Assembly (NCBI GenBank): GCA_016218815.1 | Contig: JACRCX010000112.1 | Location: forward strand, 1 to 36,287 | Direction: 5' to 3' | Length of the DNA: 36,287 nt | From: Deltaproteobacteria bacterium | GTDB lineage: Bacteria > Myxococcota_A > Polyangia > DRWM01 > JAAZOP01 | Shown: in pieces, positions 24,123-30,782 of the stretch | How the letters are laid out: each line of letters starts with the position of its first letter | How positions within the stretch are numbered: the first letter of the stretch is position 1 | The notes under the pieces: model-generated | Told to the model about the DNA's origin: nothing | Seen by the model: the letters and a program-made list of their open reading frames with translations, nothing else | Database searches by the model: none | Program-made: the position numbers and the translations under genes

Positions 24123-24142
24123 CCGCGGGCTGAAGCCCGCGG
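24123..24142. repeat. Hairpin repeat, copy 3
   Basis: Arms CCGCGGGC and GCCCGCGG with loop TGAA, followed by TTCGG, the same design as 13751-13768 and 13798-13817. It lies between nrfA and the 831-residue protein gene. Confidence 0.88.
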
Positions 24143-24175
24143 TTCGGTTGGCGGGGGTGCCGGGCGAATCGAGTG

Positions 24176-24194
24176 CATCGGTGTTCATCGGTGG
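24176..24194. repeat. CATCGGTG repeat, two units
   Basis: CATCGGTGTTCATCGGTGG, 5 bp from the nrfA stop codon. Same family as 24071-24100 and, inverted, 20751-20780. Confidence 0.88.
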
Positions 24195-24198
24195 CTCC

Positions 24199-25671
24199 TC
24201 ATTGGTCGCGGAGGGCGAGTTGGCCTTGGCGGGCGAAGTCGATCGCTTCGGCGAGGATGCGCTCGGCCTCCTCGGAAGCGTGGAAGCCGACGGAGTTCTC
24301 GGCCTCGACGAAGTCGAGGTAGAACTGGGCTTGGCGCTGGAGCGCGCGGGGCCGGGCGAGGGTCGCGTCGTCGCGGCCGGCGGCGACGGCTGCGGAGAGG
24401 TCGTGGATGAGGTCGACGAGGGCGTCGAGGGCGCGGTTGCGCAGGCCGAACACGCGTTCCTGGAGGCCCTCGACGCGCGATTTCAGCTCGGCGTCGTCGA
24501 AGTGGTGGCAGGTCCGGCAGGCGCGATCGATGTTGAGCACGGGGCTGCGCACCTGGTGGTCGCTGATCTTGAGGGCGCCGGTGCGGGTGTAGGGCATGTG
24601 GCAGTCGGCGCAGGCGACGCCCGAGCGCGCGTGGATCCCCTGGCTCCACATCTCGAACTCCGGGTGCTGGGCCTTGAGTACCGGGGCGCCCGTCTCGGCG
24701 TGTACCCAGTCCTTGTGCTGTCGCTCCTCGTAGTAGGCGTAGATGTCGTCGACGCGCAGCCCCTTGGCCCAGGGGTAGACGAGGCGTTTCTCGGGGCCTT
24801 CGAAGTAGTACTCGACGTGGCACTGGCCGCAGACGAACGAGCGCATCTCCTGGCGGGAGGCCATGGTGTTCGGATCGTAGTCGGGCATCCCTTGCGACGC
24901 CTTGAGCGCGCGGATGCCCTCGAGGAACCCGGGGCGGGTGATGCGGAGCTGCATGGTCTCGGGATCGTGGCAGTCGATGCAGGCGACCGAGCGTTCGACC
25001 AGCTTGCGGGCCTCGAAGTACGGCATCGCGTTCATCTTCTCGAAGCCGGCGACGAGGTCGCCGCCGCCGAGGCGGCGGTAGGGGAGGTAGACCGAGGCAT
25101 GGCAATGGAGGCAGGCGCCCGGCTGCTTGGCGGCCTGCTGCCTTCCGGTGAACGTCTGATCGTCGAGCATGTAGGCGTGGCCGCGCTCCTCGCGGAAGTC
25201 GATGGCGAAGGCGTAGCCGGCCCACATCGTGCGCAGCCTGGGGTCCTCGTCGAGCCGCGACTGGGAGACGGTCGAGCGCGGATCGGTCTGTGAGGGGGTG
25301 TGCGGCATCGCCTCGCTGCCGCCGAACCGGGTGCGGACCATGTCGACGGTGCGCTTGTAGCCGTCGTACTGGAAGGCGAAGTTCATGCCCCAGGTGGCGG
25401 GATCCTCGGTCTCGTCGGTGAGCTCGACGACGCGGTAGAAGGGGTTGCGCGCCTCGTCCTTGCGGGCGTGGATGTTGAGCAGGAGCGCGGCGGTCAAGCC
25501 GGCGACGACGGCGGCCATGCCGATCGCGGTGCCGACGAGCAGCCAGCGCCGGCGCATGGCGCGGTCGATCGGGTCGTGGGGGCTGGGGGTCGGGGGCCCT
25601 TCGACTGCTCGAGCAGATCGGGGCGGGTCGGGCTCAGGGCCGGGCTGGGGGCTGGAAGGTTCGTCCGACAC
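24199..25671 (-). CDS. nrfA: Ammonia-forming cytochrome c nitrite reductase NrfA (CxxCH type)
   Basis: A 490-residue pentahaem cytochrome c that reduces nitrite to ammonium in the periplasm. Haem motifs are C187-C190-H191 (CLHCH), C231-C234-H235, C281-C284-H285, C354-C357-H358 and C385-C388-H389. In E. coli the first, catalytic haem has CxxCK; here it is CxxCH, a known variant class. Expected active-site Tyr and His are seen after the third haem (HVEYYF) and before the fourth (GIHARSG). A single N-terminal membrane helix (~42-66) serves as anchor or uncleaved signal. GTG at 25671 has a near-perfect AGGAGG. Residues ~12-30 (DPPRSARAVEGPP) are coded by a CCTTCGAC-type repeat. nrfH is directly upstream. 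Confidence 0.93.
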   Translation of the reverse strand: MSDEPSSPQPGPEPDPPRSARAVEGPPTPSPHDPIDRAMRRRWLLVGTAIGMAAVVAGLTAALLLNIHARKDEARNPFYRVVELTDETEDPATWGMNFAFQYDGYKRTVDMVRTRFGGSEAMPHTPSQTDPRSTVSQSRLDEDPRLRTMWAGYAFAIDFREERGHAYMLDDQTFTGRQQAAKQPGACLHCHASVYLPYRRLGGGDLVAGFEKMNAMPYFEARKLVERSVACIDCHDPETMQLRITRPGFLEGIRALKASQGMPDYDPNTMASRQEMRSFVCGQCHVEYYFEGPEKRLVYPWAKGLRVDDIYAYYEERQHKDWVHAETGAPVLKAQHPEFEMWSQGIHARSGVACADCHMPYTRTGALKISDHQVRSPVLNIDRACRTCHHFDDAELKSRVEGLQERVFGLRNRALDALVDLIHDLSAAVAAGRDDATLARPRALQRQAQFYLDFVEAENSVGFHASEEAERILAEAIDFARQGQLALRDQ

Positions 25672-25681
25672 GTGTCGCCTC

Positions 25682-26185
25682 CTACTCCATGTGCCCGACG
25701 CCTTCGTGGCAGCGGATGCACGAGGTCGCCTCGTCCACGCCCGTCCTGGCGAGCATGGCCTGGACCATGTCTTCGTGGCACTTGCGGCAGGCTTGCTCCG
25801 TGATGGCGCGGCTCGCCGGCTTGATGCGGATCGGATCGGGGAAGTCGCCGGTGGTGAAGGCGTAGGAGTGGTGCCAGCCGTTGATCATCTTCGTCCTGTA
25901 CTTGGGCCAGAGGCCGGCGGGCGTGTGGCAGTCGTTGCAGACCGCCACGGCGTGGTGGCTCGACTTCATCCAGGCGTCGTACCGCGGGCGCATGACGTGG
26001 CAATTCGCGCACGCCTCGGGGCGATCGGTGAGGTAGGAGAAACCCTTGGCATAGACGAAGGTGTAGGCGCCGAGGCCGAGGACGAGGCCGAGGGCGACGG
26101 CGACGACGAGGAGGGAGGGGAACCAAGCCTGGCTCACCAGCCTGTGCCGGAGCTCGCGGGAGGACCCGTCGGACACGGGCGGCAC
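25682..26185 (-). CDS. nrfH: Membrane tetrahaem quinol dehydrogenase NrfH
   Basis: A 167-residue NapC/NirT-family cytochrome. One membrane helix (SLLVVAVALGLVLGLGAYTF, 24-43) is followed by four haem sites: C59-C62-H63, C83-C86-H87, C133-C136-H137 and C156-C159-H160. The first is CANCHVM, matching the CxxCHxM by which NrfH ligates its first haem. It oxidises membrane quinol and feeds electrons to NrfA. GTG at 26185 is used as start. The nrfA ribosome binding site overlaps its end. Together they allow nitrite ammonification, either for respiration or for removing electrons during fermentation. Confidence 0.93.
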   Translation of the reverse strand: MPPVSDGSSRELRHRLVSQAWFPSLLVVAVALGLVLGLGAYTFVYAKGFSYLTDRPEACANCHVMRPRYDAWMKSSHHAVAVCNDCHTPAGLWPKYRTKMINGWHHSYAFTTGDFPDPIRIKPASRAITEQACRKCHEDMVQAMLARTGVDEATSCIRCHEGVGHME

Positions 26186-26222
26186 CCTGCCAGACGAAGG
26201 CCGTGGGGGTCAACCGCGGGGA

Positions 26223-26262
26223 TTTCGCGCAAAGGACGCAAAGGACCGCAAAGGACGCAAAG
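26223..26262. repeat. ACGCAAAGG-type tandem repeat, copy 2
   Basis: Identical over 40 bases and in the same orientation as 194-233. It fills the gap between nrfH and the zinc-ribbon gene to its left. Confidence 0.92.
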
Positions 26263-26283
26263 GGGGAGCAGCAGGGGCCAGGA

Positions 26284-27246
26284 TCAGAGCGAGTGGAGGA
26301 TGGCGGCGAGGATGCCGCCGAGGGCGGTGGCGGCGGCGAGGCCGACGGCGGCGATGCGGGCCCAGGAGAGGGGCGCGTCGGCGCGAATGCAGGCGGCGTC
26401 CTGACCGGAGACCACGGCCCGGTAGGGTCGATCGCGGTAGCGGTAGGCCATGACCCACGCGGGGAAGGCGACGCGTCGGGTGGTCAGGGCGCGGAGGAGC
26501 ACGGCGACGTGGACGTTGCGGTGCTTCGTACCGGGGCAGAACCGGCCCGCCACCTGGGCGGTGGCGATGCCGTCGATCGCCTCGACGATGCGGCGGCGGG
26601 CGAGGGAGCGCTGGACGTCGAACTGCTCGACGGTGGCGGATTCGGCGCCCGAGGGGCGGGGTCCCGCGGTTGCGAGGTCGTAGGTACCAGAGAGGGTGGA
26701 GGTCTCGGCAAGGGTCAGGCCGCGGGAGGCGGAGACGAGGATGTTGTCGTAGAGGAGGGGAGTGCGGCCGGCGTGGGGCGCCCAGTCGGAGCGACCGGCG
26801 CCGAGGTTGGAGTCGGCGGTCCAGGTGATGTCCGCTTGGGCGTCGAAGACCCAGGCGACCCACCACAGGGGTTGGAGGGCCTGGAGGCGGGCTTGGGAGG
26901 CGAGGTTCCTGGGGTGGAAGAAACCGAGCGAGCGGAACCAGCCGCCCAGACCGGCGCGAGCGGCGTCGGCGTCCGCGGTGAACGGCAGGAAGAACTCGAT
27001 CCGTTCCGGGGGATCCTCGATCGCTTCGACGCGCAGGACCTCGCCGCAGAACGCGCAGCGCGGGGCCTGCACGGCGGGGTCGTACTCGACGGCGGCGCCG
27101 CAGCCGCCGCAACGCAGGAGCCGCACGGCGACGTCGCGGACGACGGGCGCGCGCGCCGGCGCGGCCTGGCCGCAGATGGCGCAGCGCAGGTCGCCCGTTT
27201 CCAGCGGGGTTTCGCAGCGGCTGCAGCGGGAGAAGTCGTCCGTCAT
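26284..27246 (-). CDS. Double zinc-ribbon membrane protein
   Basis: A 320-residue protein with two N-terminal zinc ribbons: C8, C11, C22, C25 and C46, C49, C64, C67. The long middle (IEFFLPFTADADAARAGLGG, ALQPLWWVAWVFDAQADITW) is soluble beta-rich, with TPLLYDNILVSASRGL. A C-terminal membrane helix (AAVGLAAATALGGILAAIL) anchors it, with the ribbons in the cytoplasm. It is a distant paralogue of the next gene upstream: both share a ribbon, a VSASRGL / VTASRGV segment, a P-x-W-V-x-x-Y-R-Y-like stretch and a C-terminal helix. Start ATG at 27246 lies 4 bp after the upstream stop. Its function is not known; relatives are annotated only as zinc-ribbon domain proteins. Confidence 0.75.
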   Translation of the reverse strand: MTDDFSRCSRCETPLETGDLRCAICGQAAPARAPVVRDVAVRLLRCGGCGAAVEYDPAVQAPRCAFCGEVLRVEAIEDPPERIEFFLPFTADADAARAGLGGWFRSLGFFHPRNLASQARLQALQPLWWVAWVFDAQADITWTADSNLGAGRSDWAPHAGRTPLLYDNILVSASRGLTLAETSTLSGTYDLATAGPRPSGAESATVEQFDVQRSLARRRIVEAIDGIATAQVAGRFCPGTKHRNVHVAVLLRALTTRRVAFPAWVMAYRYRDRPYRAVVSGQDAACIRADAPLSWARIAAVGLAAATALGGILAAILHSL

Positions 27247-27250
27247 GGCT

Positions 27251-28198
27251 TCATCCCGAGAAGAGGCCCAGCGACCAGGCGAGGAGGGCGAGGAGGCCCA
27301 GGCCCAGGGCGATCGTGCCGGTGATCTTCCAGAAGGAGCGGGGGACCTTGCCGTGGGCCTTGCCCGTCTGGCCGTTGACCAGGACGCGGACGGGCGGCTT
27401 GCCGGGCGCGTAGCGCACGGCGAAGGACCAGAGCGGCAAGAGCAGGAGGTCGACGACCTGATTCTCCAGGCGCGGGACGAAGCGCAGGTCGCGGTGCGAG
27501 TCGCCGGGCATGAACCTGCCGAGCATTTCGTCGATGCCGCGGACGGCCTCGTCATGGGCGAAGGCGATGCACTCCTCGAGCGTGCGGGAGGGTTCTTCGG
27601 CGATCCAGCCGGAAAGCATGGCGGGGTCGTAGCGGCGCAGGGCGCGCAGATCGAAGGGCTCGATCGCCTCCAGCTCCTCGTTGGGGACGCCGCGCGAGGC
27701 GGTCACGACGACGTCGGTCAGGTAGCAGGCGTGTTCGCCCGACAGGTCGCGCCATTCGGTCTTGGTCACCGTCCGCGTGTGCGTGACGGAGTGGCCGTTT
27801 TCCGTCGTCGTGTAGGTTTCCGTCTCGGTGTAGTCCTCGCCGATCGATGCCGACCAGGCGGCGTGCGCGACCGCGCCGTAGAGGTAGGTTGGGACGTAAA
27901 CGCCGCGCATGGCATCGATCGCGGCGCGCGCGTAGCCCGAGTGGGCGAACCAGCGGCTGCGGGTCCAGCGGCGCAGGGCGTCCTCGGCGTGCTCCTTGTC
28001 GAGGACGAAGCCGACGACGAAGGTGGGCCGTGGTCGATCGCGCGACGGGGGGCGCTCGACGATCGACGTCGAAGCGCAGTAGGGGCAGCGGGCGGTGCGG
28101 AGTTCGGGGGCGAACTCCAGGGTGGCGCCGCACTCGCGACAAGCCACGGTGATCGCCGCCGGGATTGCTGTTGCTGCCACAGGAACGGCGTGTAGCAT
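27251..28198 (-). CDS. Zinc-ribbon membrane protein, paralogue of the downstream gene
   Basis: A 315-residue protein with one N-terminal zinc ribbon (C20, C23, C38, C41: CRECG...CPYC), a long middle domain with the segments FVVGFVLDKEHAEDALRRW, YVPTYLYGAVAHAAWSASIG and VVVTASRGVPNEEL, and a C-terminal membrane helix ITGTIALGLGLLALLAWSLG. A Thr/Glu-rich stretch (EDYTETETYTTTENGHSV) is seen near 130. The ATG at 28198 was preferred over one 27 bases upstream because AAGGA stands before it. It is cotranscribed with its paralogue. The pair may form a heteromer; the role is unknown. Confidence 0.75.
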   Translation of the reverse strand: MLHAVPVAATAIPAAITVACRECGATLEFAPELRTARCPYCASTSIVERPPSRDRPRPTFVVGFVLDKEHAEDALRRWTRSRWFAHSGYARAAIDAMRGVYVPTYLYGAVAHAAWSASIGEDYTETETYTTTENGHSVTHTRTVTKTEWRDLSGEHACYLTDVVVTASRGVPNEELEAIEPFDLRALRRYDPAMLSGWIAEEPSRTLEECIAFAHDEAVRGIDEMLGRFMPGDSHRDLRFVPRLENQVVDLLLLPLWSFAVRYAPGKPPVRVLVNGQTGKAHGKVPRSFWKITGTIALGLGLLALLAWSLGLFSG

Positions 28199-28304
28199 GA
28201 AGCGGCGTGTCCTTCCACCCGGCACGCGACTCGGCCGGACCCGCTCGATGGGTACGGGCCTGCGTGGATTCGCCTGGGTCTGCGCGGGGTCCGGGGGGGA
28301 GGGA

Positions 28305-28532
28305 TCAGGACCAGAAGAGCCAGGTCATGCCGACGAACAGCGGCAGCAGGAAGGCGAATAACCAGGCCGTGTAGCCGAGGAATCCGGGCATCCGCACGCC
28401 TTCCTGCTCGAGCGCCGCGCGGACCTGCCCCTTGTGCAGGTTGCTCTCCCACCAGTGCGGGACGGCAAGCGGCAAGACGGCGATCGACAGCAGCATCAGC
28501 GTGAAGGGGATGACGGACCAGAGCGGCGGCAT
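28305..28532 (-). CDS. Small membrane protein with two helices
   Basis: A 75-residue protein starting MPPLWSVIPFTLMLLSIAVL. Two membrane helices are clear, ~5-24 and ~52-73 (YTAWLFAFLLPLFVGMTWLF), with a charged loop HWWESNLHKGQVRAALEQEG between. GAGGAG precedes the ATG at good spacing. It follows the next small gene by 28 bp in the same direction. I do not recognise a family; it could be a subunit of a transporter. Confidence 0.65.
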   Translation of the reverse strand: MPPLWSVIPFTLMLLSIAVLPLAVPHWWESNLHKGQVRAALEQEGVRMPGFLGYTAWLFAFLLPLFVGMTWLFWS

Positions 28533-28560
28533 GGGTGGGGCTCCTCGTCGGCTGTCGCGG

Positions 28561-28842
28561 CTAGCCGCAGGCGTTCTTGGCGACAACGGTCAGGACCAGG
28601 ACGCCGAAGGTGAGACAGATCACGACGGTCCCGCCGTGCTTCTCGATCCAGCTTCGCTGCCGTTCCGCCGTTTGCGCGGCCGGTTCCGCCGCGCGTTGTT
28701 CGATCTTGCCGCGGCCCTGCCGTCCCCGACGGTCTCGCGCCGACGGATCGGGGCGTAGACCTCCGTCCCGCTCGGGCGGCGGCGTGATGCCCGGCCTCGG
28801 TTCCGGGACGGATGGCGTAGTTCCTTCTCTGTTCGTGGACAT
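28561..28842 (-). CDS. Small tail-anchored protein
   Basis: A 93-residue protein. The first ~65 residues are Pro, Arg and Glu-rich and probably disordered; the C-terminus is a single membrane helix TVVICLTFGVLVLTVVAKNA. ATG at 28842 has AGGAGA at 8 bp. The gene is upstream of the two-helix protein in the same run. Function unknown. Confidence 0.6.
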   Translation of the reverse strand: MSTNREGTTPSVPEPRPGITPPPERDGGLRPDPSARDRRGRQGRGKIEQRAAEPAAQTAERQRSWIEKHGGTVVICLTFGVLVLTVVAKNACG

Positions 28843-28996
28843 CGTTGATTCTCCTGGCGAGCGCGTCGAGCGCTCCGGGAGCGGCTGTGCGAGCCCGAGC
28901 AGGGCCTCACGTGGCCGCGAGTCTCGCGGAACCGGGCCGGCGGCATGCCGATGCATGCGACGAGGTCACCGACCGGTCATCAAACTCTTGCGGGTG

Positions 28997-29350
28997 CTAC
29001 GCGCGCGGAGGACGATCGACCCGTTCCCGATGAGCAGGCGCCGGGCGTCCTTCCCGATGGAGTCGGAGGGCCGTACGGGCCTGTGGCGGAGACGGAAGGG
29101 AGATGGATCCGGGTGGAGCGGCCGGGACGGAGTCGGCGGCAACTCGAGTGCCGTCCGGCTCAGCCGGTCCGGGCGGATCCTGTGGGGCAGACGAGATCTC
29201 GGTCGAGGAGGCATCCAGGGAGCCGACATGCGGTGTGACCGAGTACGCGGTGGCCGCTACGGATGCGAGGAGCAGAACGAGACGGCAGGACAGGCGATTC
29301 CCCGTGGTGGGTGCGTCGTTCCTGGTCTCGCCGGTGCAGCGCCCTGCCAT
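28997..29350 (-). CDS. Possible small exported protein
   Basis: A 117-residue frame with a hydrophobic stretch near the start (LSCRLVLLLASVAATAYSV), as in a signal peptide, then a Pro/Ser/Ala-rich tail. No Shine-Dalgarno is visible, and the C-terminal Arg/Pro composition resembles non-coding frames. Real or not is open. Confidence 0.3.
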   Translation of the reverse strand: MAGRCTGETRNDAPTTGNRLSCRLVLLLASVAATAYSVTPHVGSLDASSTEISSAPQDPPGPAEPDGTRVAADSVPAAPPGSISLPSPPQARTALRLHREGRPAPAHRERVDRPPRA

Positions 29351-29478
29351 GAATGTCAGTCTACGGACGGTGGTGGGGTGGGTCAATCGATACTTGGCGG
29401 AATCGACCTGCGGTTCGAACTGCCCGGGGCTCGAATTGCCTTGTCGGGCGGCGCAGCGTCCCGCTACCCTTGGGAGCC

Positions 29479-29838
29479 GTGAGACCGTGGCGAGCGATCG
29501 TGAGGCAGAAGGCCAGGCAACGCCGGCCATCGTCGTTCGATCGCGTTGTTCTCGGCTTCGCGCTCGTCCCGATCGCATGGTCCTATTCGGCATCGCCGCC
29601 TTCCGCGGCGGCTTCCGGGGGTGCCTCGGTTTCCACGCCGGCCCCCGGCCCTCCGCTCGGTCCCGGCGACGCGCCTCAGTTCGTTTCTTCCGGTGATGCC
29701 GGCTCGGCCGTGGCTTCTGCCACGCCTGACCTCCAGGTTCCGGCCGCCCGCGCCTCCCGCATCCAACCCCACCTCCTCGGCCATGCCACGGCCGGTCATC
29801 GCGACGAGGTCGAGCGTCCGCCCCGCGTCCGTTCCTGA
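29479..29838 (+). CDS. Possible small exported protein upstream of the kinase group
   Basis: A 119-residue frame from GTG with a short GGGAG upstream. A basic N-terminus (RQKARQRRPSSF) leads to a hydrophobic core VVLGFALVPIAWSYSA and an Ala/Ser/Pro-rich tail, fitting a signal peptide. Codon third positions are G/C-rich. It points the same way as the small membrane protein and the kinase further right. It could also be a shadow frame. Confidence 0.33.
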   Translation: MRPWRAIVRQKARQRRPSSFDRVVLGFALVPIAWSYSASPPSAAASGGASVSTPAPGPPLGPGDAPQFVSSGDAGSAVASATPDLQVPAARASRIQPHLLGHATAGHRDEVERPPRVRS

Positions 29839-29955
29839 GCTGCACCTGTTCGACCTGTGGCTGGCGCAGCAGCGCGGCTGAAGTACGGCGCAGCGGTTGC
29901 GGGCGCGGCGAGCCCCTCCCGGCGAACCACCGCACGCGAGCCGCGGGAGTTGCGG

Positions 29956-30075
29956 ATGGCGGACGAAAGACGAACGTGGCGAGCACGGCTCGCCGAGTAC
30001 GGCTCGCTCATCCTGATCCTCGGCATCTGGTTGTTCATCCTCTACTACGCCCTGTTCCGCGTGGGTCGCGAGTAG
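29956..30075 (+). CDS. 39-residue single-helix membrane protein
   Basis: MADERRTWRARLAEYGSLIL followed by a hydrophobic helix to LYYALFRVGRE. GGGAG lies 6 bp before the ATG. The basic start and single helix resemble small regulatory membrane proteins. It lies 280 bp before the two-TM protein of the kinase operon. Between them (30076-30356) I see no gene. Confidence 0.55.
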   Translation: MADERRTWRARLAEYGSLILILGIWLFILYYALFRVGRE

Positions 30076-30356
30076 GCGCTGGTGTTCCGGATGTAGATGT
30101 TCGTCGAATGGGTCGAGTGCGCGGCGGACGAAACCGGTGGAGAAGCCTGCGGGCGATGGGATTCGGCATCGTTGTTCATCGCCGTCCCCCTGCGGCGACC
30201 AAGCCTTCGTGCGCCGGTTACCGGCTTCGGGACGCCGGCGACCGAGCCCGGGCATTGGGGGCCCGTCGCCGCGATTGGCCGGCTGTCGTCGGGCGTCGGG
30301 GGAGCAGGGTCGGAGTCGAGGGAAGCGACGATCGCAGGGGAAGGGGAGGGATGCCG

Positions 30357-30782
30357 ATGTCCATGATGTACAAGATCTTCTGGGCGATCCTGGCGGCGGG
30401 TGCAGGTGGCGGGGCGCTGTTCGCGCTGTGGGCACACGCGTTCGGCCCGCCCACCTGGAGCCTGTCCGTGTTCGTCGGGTTGTCGGCCGCGGTCGGGCTG
30501 GCGTACGGCTTCGTGAACTACGTCTTCGTCAAGTCCGTCCTGCGCATCTTCGTCAACAAGTTCCAGACGCTCGAACGCGTGCTCGTCGGAACCACGCCGA
30601 ATCCCCTGCCCAACGTCTTCCTGTCGAACGAGATCGACGAGATCGAAGCCTCGATCGTCCGCATCACGGAGCGCTTCGACAAGTTGACGGCCGCGACGGG
30701 TGGGATGGCCGGCAGGATGGAGGGCTCCCGACCGTCGCTCCGGGCGGCGGCCGGTCGAACGGCGTCGCGAGGTGGCGCATGA
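30357..30782 (+). CDS. Two-helix membrane protein coupled to the kinase gene
   Basis: A 141-residue protein with two membrane helices (~5-25 and ~37-58) and a cytoplasmic helical part (FVNKFQTLERVLVGTTPNPL, SNEIDEIEASIVRITERF) that looks like a HAMP-type or dimerising coil. The ATG at 30357 is preferred over 30351 because GGAGGG then has proper spacing; 30363 is also in frame. The stop overlaps the kinase start as ATGA, so it probably anchors or regulates the soluble kinase. Confidence 0.7.
   Translation: MSMMYKIFWAILAAGAGGGALFALWAHAFGPPTWSLSVFVGLSAAVGLAYGFVNYVFVKSVLRIFVNKFQTLERVLVGTTPNPLPNVFLSNEIDEIEASIVRITERFDKLTAATGGMAGRMEGSRPSLRAAAGRTASRGGA

Noticed and set aside
28997..29986. 329-codon minus-strand frame
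   Set aside because: Only its last part (from ATG 29350) has a signal-peptide-like start; the upstream part is Arg/Pro/Ala-biased.
30097..30366. 89-codon plus-strand frame before the kinase operon
   Set aside because: No ribosome binding site or recognisable features; overlaps the better-supported start at 30357.
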